Assembly: GCF_028473665.1 (NCBI RefSeq)
Contig: NZ_CP098774.1
Coordinates: 5,265,501-5,329,500, forward strand
DNA: 64,000 nucleotides
Direction: 5' to 3'
Source of the DNA: Sphingomonas sp. QA11
Lineage (GTDB): Bacteria > Pseudomonadota > Alphaproteobacteria > Sphingomonadales > Sphingomonadaceae
The notes below the pieces were generated by a model. The model saw only the letters and a list, made by a program, of their open reading frames with translations, searched no databases and was not told the DNA's origin. Position 1 is the stretch's first letter; every line of letters starts with the position of its first letter. Both the position numbers and the translations under genes were made by a program. Below are positions 51,525 to 59,418 of this stretch, one piece after another.

Positions 51525-52750
51525 GCGTGCTTTCCTCGACCGAGGTGCTGCGGCCCGGCCCCACGGGCCTGAAGCGATTGCTGATGCAAGGCATGATGGC
51601 GGCGATGCCGTTCGCGTTTCGGCTGCTGCGCCGGTTGAAGCCCATCCCCCGCTTCGGCAAGACCTATGTGGTCACCTTGCATGATGACGTGCGGGAGGTG
51701 TTCGCGACCGATCCGGCGTTCGGCGTCACCTATAAGGAAAAACTCGACGTCATCATGGGCGGGGAGCCCTTCTTCCTCGGCATGGGCGACACCCCGCAAT
51801 ATCGCGCTGATACCGCGGCGATGCGCAAGGTCGTCCGGCCGGCCGACCTGCCGCTGCTCGCGGCAAAGGTCGAGGCGCAGGCCGAGGCGATCGTCGCCGG
51901 CGCGGGCGGGCGGATCGAGGTGGTCGATACGCTGGTGCGGCGCGTCACCTTTGATTTCCTCGCGGAGTATTTCGGCATCCCCGCGCCTCCGGGCGGCGAT
52001 CTGCGCGTCTGGGGTACTCGACTGTTCGAATATCAATTCGTTGCTAGTGACGCGCCGCTTGTCGAAGAGGTCAAGGTGATCGCGCCGGCACTGCGCGCGC
52101 ACATCCAGAATCAGATCGAGCAGCGGCGTGCCAAGCCCGGCGCCGACGATGTGCTAGGCCGTTGCCTCAAGCTGCAAAAGGCGGGTGAACCCGGTTTCAG
52201 CGATGCGCAGATTCGTACGGCGTTGATGGGTTTCATCGTCGGGGGCCCACCCCAGCCGCCGATGGTCGTGCCCCAGGCGATGGAACAATTGCTCCGCCGG
52301 CCCGATGCGCTGCGGGGCGCCCAGGCAGCGGCGCGCGCCGGGGATGATGTGCTGCTTGCCGGCTATGTTCGCGAGGCGATGCGCTTCGATCCGCTCGCCC
52401 CGGGCTTGCCGCGCGTGGTGCTGAAGGACTGGACGGTCGCTCAGGGCACCAGGCATCAGCGCACCATTCCAGCTGGATCGACAGTGCTTGCCGCCTTTGC
52501 CTCGGCAATGCGCGACGGGCGCCGCGTGCCCGATCCCGAGCGTTTCGATCCGCGCCGATTGCCGCATGAGTATATCCATTTCGGCTACGACCTGCATCAA
52601 TGCTTCGGTATCCACATCAACAACGCGACGCTTCACCTGATGCTGAAACCACTGCTGAAGCGCGGGAACCTCCGCCGCGCGCCGGGCGCTGCCGGCAAGC
52701 TGCGCAAGAACGGGGCCTTTGCTGAATCGCTGACGGTGGAGTTCGACTGA
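51521..52750 (+). CDS. Cytochrome P450 with unusual I-helix (candidate peroxygenase)
   Basis: 409 residues; the ATG overlaps the DyP stop (ATGA). ExxR is present (Glu285-Ala-Met-Arg288), and the heme block is FGYDLHQCFG with Cys361. The I-helix (about 236-248) reads GFIVGGPPQPPMVV instead of A/G-G-x-D/E-T, so the acid-alcohol pair used to split O2 is missing. P450s that lack it often use hydrogen peroxide directly. The neighbouring peroxidase fits a peroxide-driven pathway. No ferredoxin or reductase gene is close by. Substrate unknown. Confidence 0.85.
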   Translation: MSVLSSTEVLRPGPTGLKRLLMQGMMAAMPFAFRLLRRLKPIPRFGKTYVVTLHDDVREVFATDPAFGVTYKEKLDVIMGGEPFFLGMGDTPQYRADTAAMRKVVRPADLPLLAAKVEAQAEAIVAGAGGRIEVVDTLVRRVTFDFLAEYFGIPAPPGGDLRVWGTRLFEYQFVASDAPLVEEVKVIAPALRAHIQNQIEQRRAKPGADDVLGRCLKLQKAGEPGFSDAQIRTALMGFIVGGPPQPPMVVPQAMEQLLRRPDALRGAQAAARAGDDVLLAGYVREAMRFDPLAPGLPRVVLKDWTVAQGTRHQRTIPAGSTVLAAFASAMRDGRRVPDPERFDPRRLPHEYIHFGYDLHQCFGIHINNATLHLMLKPLLKRGNLRRAPGAAGKLRKNGAFAESLTVEFD

Positions 52751-52790
52751 AGCAGCGTGATTATGCGGGCGGGGCTCGCTAACAACACCT

Positions 52791-53756
52791 ATGGCTTCCC
52801 TCGAAACGATCGTCGTCGATATCGCGGCCGAGATGGCGGACGCGCCGGATCGCGGCACCGTGGCTGATTATATCCCCGGTCTTGCTGAGGTCCCTGCCGA
52901 CAAGTTCGGCATCGCCGTGATCGAGGCGGACGGCACCTGGCATATGGCGGGCGATGCGGAAGAACCCTTCTCGATTCAGAGCATCTCGAAAGTGTTCAGC
53001 CTGACCCTGGCCCTCGGCGCGATCGGTGACAGGCTGTGGGACAGGGTCGGGCGCGAACCGTCGGGCAGCGCGTTCAACTCGATCGTCCAGCTCGAGACTG
53101 AATCCGGCATCCCGCGCAATCCGTTCATCAATGCCGGCGCGATCGTCGTCGCCGACATGATCCTGGGTGCGCACGAACCGGTCGAAGCGATCGGTGAAAT
53201 CCTGCGCTTCGTCCGGTCGCTGGCTGACGACGACAGCATTTTCATTGACGAACGCATCGCGCGAGCGGAACAGGCGACGGGTTTCCGCAACATTGCGCTG
53301 GCCAACTATATGCGCGCGTTCGGCAATATCCGTAATCCGGTCGAGCGGACGTTGGGCGTCTATTTCCATCAATGCGCACTAGCGATGAGCTGTCGCCAGC
53401 TCGCGCTTGCGGGCAGGTATCTCATGGCGGGCGGAGTCAATCCGGCGACCGGCCATTCGATCGTCTCGACCCAGCGCGCACGGCGCATCAATGCGCTGAT
53501 GATGACCTGTGGCCATTATGACGGATCGGGCGAGTTCGCCTTCCGCGTCGGCCTGCCGGGCAAGTCGGGCGTCGGCGGCGGTATCCTGGCGATCGCGCCC
53601 GGCAAGGCGTCGATCGCCGTGTGGTCGCCCGGTCTCAACCCGCGCGGTACATCGCAACTGGGCGCACTGGCGCTGGAGCGGCTGGTGCAACGTACCGGCT
53701 GGTCAGTGTTCGAGCCTTCCGATCCCCGGGCGGGACTGAAAGTCAATGACAGCTAA
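52791..53756 (+). CDS. glsA: Glutaminase
   Basis: 321 residues, family length. The serine-beta-lactamase-like fold carries the S-x-x-K pair in FSIQSISKVF and the conserved SAFNSIVQLE, GIPRNPFINAGAI and GVGGGILA blocks of GlsA/YbgJ enzymes. It converts glutamine to glutamate and ammonia in the cytoplasm. It starts 40 bp after the P450 gene, but a functional link is not obvious. Its 3' end overlaps the convergent gp14-like phage gene by four bases, so this edge of the bacterial insert is very tight. Confidence 0.93.
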   Translation: MASLETIVVDIAAEMADAPDRGTVADYIPGLAEVPADKFGIAVIEADGTWHMAGDAEEPFSIQSISKVFSLTLALGAIGDRLWDRVGREPSGSAFNSIVQLETESGIPRNPFINAGAIVVADMILGAHEPVEAIGEILRFVRSLADDDSIFIDERIARAEQATGFRNIALANYMRAFGNIRNPVERTLGVYFHQCALAMSCRQLALAGRYLMAGGVNPATGHSIVSTQRARRINALMMTCGHYDGSGEFAFRVGLPGKSGVGGGILAIAPGKASIAVWSPGLNPRGTSQLGALALERLVQRTGWSVFEPSDPRAGLKVNDS

Positions 53757-54310
53757 GTCCTCGGCAGTGGAGAGGCGAACGGGTTTTGCGCTGGCGGGGC
53801 TGATTTCTTGCCAACCGGATTCTTCTTCCCCGCGACTTGCGAGGCGCCGCCCAACGCCGTCGAGAGCCCGTCGAAAACACCCTTCATCAACGCCCCCCCG
53901 GCCTTGGCCCGGTTCGCCGAGGCCTCGGATCTGTAGTTGAACGCATTGATGTCGAAGCCGCGTGTCCGTTCGTTGCCGCCCCTGTAGATCTGGCCGATAT
54001 CCTCGGCGCCGATCATCGCGGTATCCTTCTGGATATCGACCGGTGATCCGAAATTGAGATCGACGCCGTTCGCCGCCATCGCGGCGGTCTGCGCGCCCTT
54101 CATCTGCGCCAGCTCGCGATAGCGGCGTTGTGCCTCCAGATTGGTGTTCTCGATCGAATCGCGCGCCTGTTCATTCGCCAGCCGGGCATTCTGGTCGGCG
54201 ATCTGCGCCTGATAGCGATATTGCTGGGCCTGCCCGATGCCGGCCGTCACGGCGCCGATGCTTGACATGGCGGTGGAGGCGATCAGCAAAGCGGTTGTGG
54301 GTTCGCACAT
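53753..54310 (-). CDS. T7 gp14-like internal virion protein
   Basis: 185 residues from ATG 54310, overlapping the previous stop (TGATG). A Cys/Thr start, one hydrophobic Ala/Gly helix (about 6-27), then a long Gln/Ala-rich helix (YRYQAQIADQNARLANEQA) and a Gly/Asn region are typical of the gp14 family, which leaves the particle and enters the cell envelope during DNA ejection. The expected next genes gp15 and gp16 are missing; the glutaminase gene meets this stop from the other side. Confidence 0.78.
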   Translation of the reverse strand: MCEPTTALLIASTAMSSIGAVTAGIGQAQQYRYQAQIADQNARLANEQARDSIENTNLEAQRRYRELAQMKGAQTAAMAANGVDLNFGSPVDIQKDTAMIGAEDIGQIYRGGNERTRGFDINAFNYRSEASANRAKAGGALMKGVFDGLSTALGGASQVAGKKNPVGKKSAPPAQNPFASPLPRT

Positions 54311-54708
54311 CAGCGGCGCTCCTGGGAGAAGGGGACGAAGCGGGTTCCGGCGATCATGATCACCTCCTTTCCGATGGTGAAGCCGATCCGCCGCAGGAAG
54401 CGGACGGCGCGGTGATTGTCTTCCGCTACTAGGTTCTCCAGCACCGGGGTTGAATCGAACATCGCCGAAAGGATGCGCGGTCCCCAGCGCAGCATCGTGC
54501 GCGGCTGGCGGTAGATCGCGTCGCTGCCGAGCATCCAGGGCGACCCCTCGCCGCACAGTGCGTTCGTCACCACCAGGCCGAACATCGCCTCGGGCCGCCC
54601 GTCGACCGTGGCGGTAAGGCATAATGAGGAGGACAGCAGGCCAGCCCGCAATGCCTGTCTTGGCGTATGGCCCATCGCCGCGCACTCGGTCACATCGGCC
54701 TCGCGCAT
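54310..54708 (-). CDS. T7 gp13-like (DUF2833) protein, acetyltransferase fold
   Basis: 132 residues from ATG 54708. The layout (MREADVTECAAMG, GRPEAMFGLVVT, VLENLVAEDNHRAVRFLRRIGF) matches the gp13/DUF2833 family with a GNAT-like fold. In this family the segment before the first Met (here VALVSATPVHVGPIASR in the same frame) is also conserved, but no ATG, GTG or TTG covers it. A CTG at 54753 is the only near-start codon noticed. So the true start may be non-standard. It lies between the tail protein and the gp14-like gene. Confidence 0.75.
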   Translation of the reverse strand: MREADVTECAAMGHTPRQALRAGLLSSSLCLTATVDGRPEAMFGLVVTNALCGEGSPWMLGSDAIYRQPRTMLRWGPRILSAMFDSTPVLENLVAEDNHRAVRFLRRIGFTIGKEVIMIAGTRFVPFSQERR

Positions 54709-54763
54709 CCGTGATGCGATCGGGCCGACATGGACTGGCGTGGCGCTGACCAGCGCGACCTGG

Positions 54764-56740
54764 CTATTCGGAGACGGAGGGATCGAGATAGATCGCGCTC
54801 ACGGTCATCGGCAGCGGATCGTCGGATCGCACCACCATGCGCGCGCCGCCATTGATGTCGGCGCGCAGATACGTTCCGTACAGGCCCGTCATCAGCTGGG
54901 GCGGCTGGCCGGGGAGCTCGTTGACGCGGGCGCGGAGCGGCTCGAGCGTCGCGTCGGTCGGCCCCGCTTTCACGCCGCGGCTGCTGACCAGCCGGACCAC
55001 CGCCCTGGCCTGGGTCTGCGGCTTGGCGATCGTCCAGCCGCCCTGGCCCTGCCAGGCGAGCGGCAATGTCTCGATCGTGGCGCTGTAGGGCAGGCCGATG
55101 GTCACCTTGCTCGCCGGCTCGGGCAGGGTGACGCTGCCATTGCCGACAATCAGCCCTGTCACGACCCCGCCATCGGCAAGGGCCGAGACAGTCCTGCCTT
55201 CCAGATGCTGCAGGTTTCGCAGCACGGTTTGCGGCGTATCGAAACGATAGCTGACCGCGCTGTCGAGGAAACAACAATCCTCCACGGCATCCCATCTGGC
55301 CGTCGCCATGCGCTCGATCAGCAGCCTCCCGTTCCGTCGCACGGTCAGGTAGAGCCGGTCCTCGCCACCTTCGGAGATCACGCAGACGCTCTCGACCAGG
55401 CCATCGGTCTCGCAGATCGTCCAGCCCCAGACCTGCTGCTCCTGCTCCCAGGTGAAGCACAGCAGCTTGCCGTCGTCGCGGACCGCCCAGATCAGCGATC
55501 GCGGTTCCTGCGCATAGGCCCAGGATGTGATGTTGAAGCCACGGAACAGATGTGGGGAGAAGATCGTCACATCGTTGGAATTGATGCTGTCGCTCGAGAA
55601 TTCATAGCCGAGCGTCCGCACGCCGTTGCCGACGCTGGTCTGGTAGAAGACGACGCTGTCGATCACCAGCGGAGAGAGGCGTGCCGATCCGCGCCCGTTC
55701 TGGCGTCGGCTCACAAAATCGGTCGCGGTCAGATAGCCATTCTGCCCCCCTTCGATCCTGAAGATGGAATCCGAAGTGAGGGCGAGCAGGCTGGTCGTCG
55801 AGACGAGCTGGTTCACCGCGTTGACCCGTCCCGAGACGAGCGCGAAGCTCAGGCTGTCCGATGCCTTGAGCGGGCGCGAGATATCCATGTTCTCGAAGCT
55901 GCCCGACCGGGAGCCCCAGATCGCATTGGGATGACTTGTCGTGCGGCCCCAGAGCAGGCGCTGCTCGAAGAAGGTGATGGTGGAGGGGTAGTTCCGCAGG
56001 TCCTTCACGGTGACCGCCGTGCTTGCTGCCGTTTGCGATGGCGTGACGGTATAGGTACCTGCGGCCCCTGTCGCGCCGGTAAGCTGTCCGACGACCAGCG
56101 TGCCGGCCGCTATGCCGGTGCCGGAAAGCGTTTTGCCTTCGGTGATCTCGCCGCTCGTCACCGCGGTCACGGTCATCACGGATCCGGCGATGCTCGCCGT
56201 GACGACGGCGGGGAAGTCATCGAAAGGGTTCGTGGCGATCGGCGGCCCGTCGGAATAATCTGGACCGATATTGTCATCCACGAAGCTCAGGCTCGTCGTG
56301 GTGCCGATATAGCCGAATTCCTGGGTGTTGTCGGCCTTGTAGACTCGGTACCGCGACGCACCGGCCACCGCCGCCCACCCGATGCTGTTATAGTTGCGCT
56401 TCAGCGTCAGGTCGTTGCTGGCGAACTGCGCGATGGAGGCACGGCTCTCTGTGCCGCTGGCATCGTCGATCGAGGTCACGACATATCGGGCGGGCTGGTA
56501 GAATATCTCGGTGGTGTTCGGGGTGGTCGCGGTGACGCTGACGCTCGCCGGGGCGGCGAGTGTCGGGGTGAAGCCGATCGTCGAGAAGGTCCAGGCCGTA
56601 TGGTTCTTGCGGACAAGCTTGGTCGGCGCATGGTTGAGGTGCGCCAGGTACATGGTGTCGGCCGACTGCTCGAAGTCGACTTCCGGCAGTTCCTCGCCGT
56701 TGAAAGGTGAGCCGACGCGATAGATGCGGGCGACGCTCAT
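54764..56740 (-). CDS. Podoviral tail protein, C-terminal part (tail tubular B-like, split gene)
   Basis: 658 residues. It begins MSVARIYRVGSPFNGEELPEVDFEQSAD with the block following, which in related single-chain tail proteins comes directly after the ..STGYTAYTSGGTV.. region. That first region is encoded by the preceding gene. The rest is beta-rich (ITFFEQRLLWGRTTSHPNAIWGSRSGSFENM) with WAVRDDGKLLCFTWEQEQQVWGW propeller-like repeats. The start lies 9 bases and in frame after the stop of the Hint-containing gene. The product should be the tail hub. Confidence 0.82.
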   Translation of the reverse strand: MSVARIYRVGSPFNGEELPEVDFEQSADTMYLAHLNHAPTKLVRKNHTAWTFSTIGFTPTLAAPASVSVTATTPNTTEIFYQPARYVVTSIDDASGTESRASIAQFASNDLTLKRNYNSIGWAAVAGASRYRVYKADNTQEFGYIGTTTSLSFVDDNIGPDYSDGPPIATNPFDDFPAVVTASIAGSVMTVTAVTSGEITEGKTLSGTGIAAGTLVVGQLTGATGAAGTYTVTPSQTAASTAVTVKDLRNYPSTITFFEQRLLWGRTTSHPNAIWGSRSGSFENMDISRPLKASDSLSFALVSGRVNAVNQLVSTTSLLALTSDSIFRIEGGQNGYLTATDFVSRRQNGRGSARLSPLVIDSVVFYQTSVGNGVRTLGYEFSSDSINSNDVTIFSPHLFRGFNITSWAYAQEPRSLIWAVRDDGKLLCFTWEQEQQVWGWTICETDGLVESVCVISEGGEDRLYLTVRRNGRLLIERMATARWDAVEDCCFLDSAVSYRFDTPQTVLRNLQHLEGRTVSALADGGVVTGLIVGNGSVTLPEPASKVTIGLPYSATIETLPLAWQGQGGWTIAKPQTQARAVVRLVSSRGVKAGPTDATLEPLRARVNELPGQPPQLMTGLYGTYLRADINGGARMVVRSDDPLPMTVSAIYLDPSVSE

Positions 56741-56749
56741 GCGAAATGC

Positions 56750-57748
56750 TCAGTCATAATTCCGCTCCCAGACCTTGTTGTGGGACAGGATGCCGGCCGA
56801 GATGTAAGTATGGGCGTCGGCGATCGTGATCCGCGCAACCCAGGCGGACCCGGCTGCGGTGCCGATCGTGTCGGCGCGGACCCAGTCGTCGCTGATCCGG
56901 AAGCGATGTTCCGCGGTCGCGCGGATCGTTACCTCATTCACGGCGCAGGCAAATACGGGCTGCCATGCGGCACTGACTGCTTCGACCGGATAGTCGCCCC
57001 ATTCCATCGTCGCGGCATGCTGCGTCCGCACCCGCATGCCGACCTTGACGTGGCGGGCTTCGATCTCCCGTCCGTCCGCCATCAGGATCGGTGTGTCGTC
57101 GGCAACGCAATAGTCGCCCCTTCCGCCGCCGCCCCCGCCCACATCGGGTGGCGGCGGTGGTGGCGCTGTCGGTGGAACGGGCGGCGGCGGCGGTGGTGGC
57201 GGAGGTATCCCCGGCCTGGCCGTGCCGCCGGTGTCGGCGGTGAACGGTGTGAACCCGGTCGAATCGACGTCGATCGTGAAGGTCCCGCCGGCGGTGCTTC
57301 CTCCCGAAACGCTGAGGATGCGGGCGACCCGGCCGTTCAGCTCGGTCGTTCCCTCAATGCCCGAAAGATAGATCTGATCGCCGATCGCATAGTCGTGATA
57401 GGCCGCCTGGATCGTGGTGACGGCGCCGAGAGTGATGCTCATGATCGACAGCTTGTCTTCGAGCAACAGGCCACCGAGCGCCGCGGGGCGCATATAACCC
57501 TGTCCCATTTCGAGGGCATAGGTCTGGTCGATCGAGAACTGGAACGGCATCAGCCGGACGCCCCTGTCCGCATAGACCTCGGCGACCAGCCGCGTGCCGG
57601 GGCGCTTGGTCACGCCGCCATATTTGAGGATGATGATATTGCGCGCGCGTCGCAGGCCGGTCGCATAGGCAGCGACATCGACGCGTGCGATCAGATCCTC
57701 GGCAAGCTCGCCCTTGGAAAAATTCGGTTGCCCGGTGCGAAGCGGCAT
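56750..57748 (-). CDS. Podoviral tail protein N-terminal part fused to intein-like Hint domain
   Basis: 332 residues from ATG 57748, overlapping the tail tubular A stop (TGATG). Residues 1-178 are the start of a tail tubular B-like protein (PNFSKGELAEDLIARVD, GGVTKRPGTRLV, FTIDVDSTGFTPF). Then a Pro-run and Gly-run linker (about 181-213) leads to a Hint domain: Cys214 at CVADDTPI, block B TAEH with His281, and the end YISAGILSHN with His323-Asn324. The residue after Asn is Lys325, not Cys/Ser/Thr, followed by seven more residues. This fits a bacterial intein-like domain that cleaves rather than splices. Confidence 0.85.
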   Translation of the reverse strand: MPLRTGQPNFSKGELAEDLIARVDVAAYATGLRRARNIIILKYGGVTKRPGTRLVAEVYADRGVRLMPFQFSIDQTYALEMGQGYMRPAALGGLLLEDKLSIMSITLGAVTTIQAAYHDYAIGDQIYLSGIEGTTELNGRVARILSVSGGSTAGGTFTIDVDSTGFTPFTADTGGTARPGIPPPPPPPPPVPPTAPPPPPPDVGGGGGGRGDYCVADDTPILMADGREIEARHVKVGMRVRTQHAATMEWGDYPVEAVSAAWQPVFACAVNEVTIRATAEHRFRISDDWVRADTIGTAAGSAWVARITIADAHTYISAGILSHNKVWERNYD

Positions 57749-58392
57749 CAGTTCGCTCCGCTTGTGCAACCGGCCCCGGCACTGCGTGTGGCGGCGACTT
57801 CATCGGGCGTGCGCGCATCGCGATTGGGCTGGCGGTTGATGTCGTCGGCGATGGCGCGTTGTGCGGCCACCTCGGCTTGCTGGAGCAACTGCCCCTTGGT
57901 TTCGCGGCTGTCACGCAGCGGCACGGCCAGCCGGGCGGCGAGGGCATAGGCCAGCGCGTCGCAGAACAGGCCGGGCATGTCCGACTCGCTCACGTCCCGC
58001 GTGGTATATTCAAGGATCGCCCCGCGCATCTGGCTGAACAACGTACCATCCTCGATGATGAAGGGCTGGGCCAGCACGGGCGCGACGGGACGGTTCGCCG
58101 TGCCGCTCGGCCAGCCGCTTGCCGGCGGTACAAGCCGCTGCGCGGTGGCGAGGTCTGCGGGCAGCGCATAGGCATGGGCCCATTCGCTCGCCCGCGGATT
58201 CACGCTCAGCTCGGCGAGCGAGGCGATCCGCGTGGCGAAGCTCCAGTCGAAGCGTTCGAGCTGCAGCTTGAGGCAATGCGCATAATAGCGCTTGCACTCC
58301 GCCGCCTCGGTGGTCGCCTCATCGATATCGACGATCGGGGGTGCGCGGAGCTCGCCAAGGGCGAGATTGCAGACAGTGATGCTGATGGCCAT
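57748..58392 (-). CDS. Tail tubular protein A (T7 gp11-like)
   Basis: 214 residues. ATNL-type start seen in podoviruses: AISITVCNLALGELRAPPI, then ATTEAAECKRYYAHCLKLQLERFDWSFA, a hallmark of gp11-like adaptor proteins that join portal and nozzle. No ribosome site precedes the ATG, and the two-box promoter element ends only six bases upstream, so the mRNA may be leaderless. The stop overlaps the next ATG. The end (ATRSAGAGCTSGAN) looks tail-like and variable. Confidence 0.85.
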   Translation of the reverse strand: MAISITVCNLALGELRAPPIVDIDEATTEAAECKRYYAHCLKLQLERFDWSFATRIASLAELSVNPRASEWAHAYALPADLATAQRLVPPASGWPSGTANRPVAPVLAQPFIIEDGTLFSQMRGAILEYTTRDVSESDMPGLFCDALAYALAARLAVPLRDSRETKGQLLQQAEVAAQRAIADDINRQPNRDARTPDEVAATRSAGAGCTSGAN

Positions 58393-58398
58393 GCGACG

Positions 58399-58431
58399 GG
58401 ATTAGGCCAGCTGCGACAGGGTTTGAATCAA
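58399..58431 (-). promoter_or_regulatory. Two-box element upstream of tail tubular A (copy B)
   Basis: On the minus strand: TTGATTCAAACC (58431-58420), 12 bases, GCCTAATCC (58407-58399), matching copy A at 48132-48100 in both boxes (one mismatch in the second) and in spacing. The boxes end six bases before the ATG, so a start of transcription near the ATG would give a leaderless message. Confidence 0.55.
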
Positions 58432-58574
58432 GGGCCCGCGGCGAGGCAGCGGCGGTCCGGACAATTGGCCTGTGCCGCGAAAAAGATGCTGTTCCGGTGC
58501 CTTGGCGCCCGACAGGCCAGTTGACGGGCGGTGCGGAAAGATGTGGTAGTCGCGTATCGGAGAAAGAGGAGAGA

Positions 58575-59321
58575 ATGCAGGACCGCGACCTTCTTGAGGG
58601 CGAGACGCGCGAAGTCGGCCGCCGCGTGCGCGAGCAGATTGCGCGTCGCCGAATCTCGCGCCAGGCGCTGGCCGATATGGCGAAGATCAGCCTGTCCACC
58701 CTGGAAAAGGCGCTGTCCGGCGGGCGTCCCTTCACGCTGGCGACGACGATCCGCCTGGAGGAAGCGCTGGGCGTGACGCTCCGTCCGGTAGCGCCGCCGC
58801 CGGCCGCCGCCTCCAACGACCTCGCGCCCGAAACCATGGGGGCCTATGCCCGTGCCGCGATACGCTGGATCGAGGGGCGCTATCTGACGTTGCGGCCAAG
58901 CTTCGGCAGCCCGGGTGACATTTTCGCCTATGTCACCACGATCTGCTGGATCGAGGAGGCGGGGCATCTCGGCTTTGCTGAATCGCAGCGCACCGACGCG
59001 CGGTTCGAACAGGCAGGGCATGTCTCGATGCCGAACCTGTCGGGCCATATCTATCTCGTCACCAATGTGGCGGGGCAGCACCGGCTCGCGATCCTCGGCC
59101 GCCCGACGATCGAGGGGGCATTGTACGGGGTGATGACCACGCTCCAGGTCGGTACGGGCTCGCAGCTCGTACCGGTCGCCTGTCCTGTCGCCCTGGCGAA
59201 GCTTGATGCCCAGGCCGATCCCGTCATCGGCCGCGTCGTCTTGGGCATGGCGGAGCATCGCGACTATCGCGAGCGGCTGGACTACGCGACGCAGGGCGAT
59301 TTCGTTCGGTTGTACCGATAG
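58575..59321 (+). CDS. Helix-turn-helix regulator with C-terminal effector-like domain
   Basis: 248 residues from ATG 58575, with AGAGGAGAGA before it. Residues 12-68 are an XRE-like helix-turn-helix (ISRQALADMAKISLSTLEKALSG). The C-terminal 150 residues (from WIEGRYLTLRPSFGSPGDIFAYVTTI onward) form one beta-rich domain of unknown ligand, as in a family of sphingomonad and caulobacter regulators. It is divergent from the phage tail block and 180 bp away. It might control the block, but nothing in the sequence proves this. Confidence 0.78.
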   Translation: MQDRDLLEGETREVGRRVREQIARRRISRQALADMAKISLSTLEKALSGGRPFTLATTIRLEEALGVTLRPVAPPPAAASNDLAPETMGAYARAAIRWIEGRYLTLRPSFGSPGDIFAYVTTICWIEEAGHLGFAESQRTDARFEQAGHVSMPNLSGHIYLVTNVAGQHRLAILGRPTIEGALYGVMTTLQVGTGSQLVPVACPVALAKLDAQADPVIGRVVLGMAEHRDYRERLDYATQGDFVRLYR

Positions 59322-59418
59322 GCGTAGCTGGCGGGGAGAGTGGGCCGCCATGGCGCGCGCGACCCGACCAAACCCAACGGGCCGCCCCGGACCGCGCCCG
59401 GCTCGCTGGATCGGCCGG

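Larger units (their letters stand above)
43777..58392 (-). mobile_element. T7-like (podoviral) tail and lysis block, partial, interrupted by bacterial genes
   Basis: Minus-strand genes follow the T7 order: tail tubular A (gp11-like), tail tubular B-like (split), gp13-like, gp14-like, then tailspike (gp17-like), endolysin, holin and spanins. gp15 and gp16 counterparts are absent. In their place (48295-53756) lie four plus-strand genes of bacterial type. No integrase, terminase, portal, capsid or polymerase gene is seen in the window, and the phage frames are all intact. It is either a decayed prophage or a domesticated tail module. Confidence 0.75.

Noticed and set aside
54608..56710. 700-codon plus-strand frame opposite the tail protein
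   Set aside because: Translation has no family match and mirrors the codon pattern of the real tail gene on the minus strand.
57120..57210. Proline/glycine codon runs in the Hint gene as an assembly error
   Set aside because: The frame stays open on both sides and Pro/Gly-run linkers before Hint domains are plausible; no frameshift is needed to explain the gene.
43777..58392. Calling the phage block a tailocin
   Set aside because: Known tailocins come from long contractile or flexible tails; these are short-tail podoviral genes without sheath, baseplate or tape-measure, so the name is not supported.
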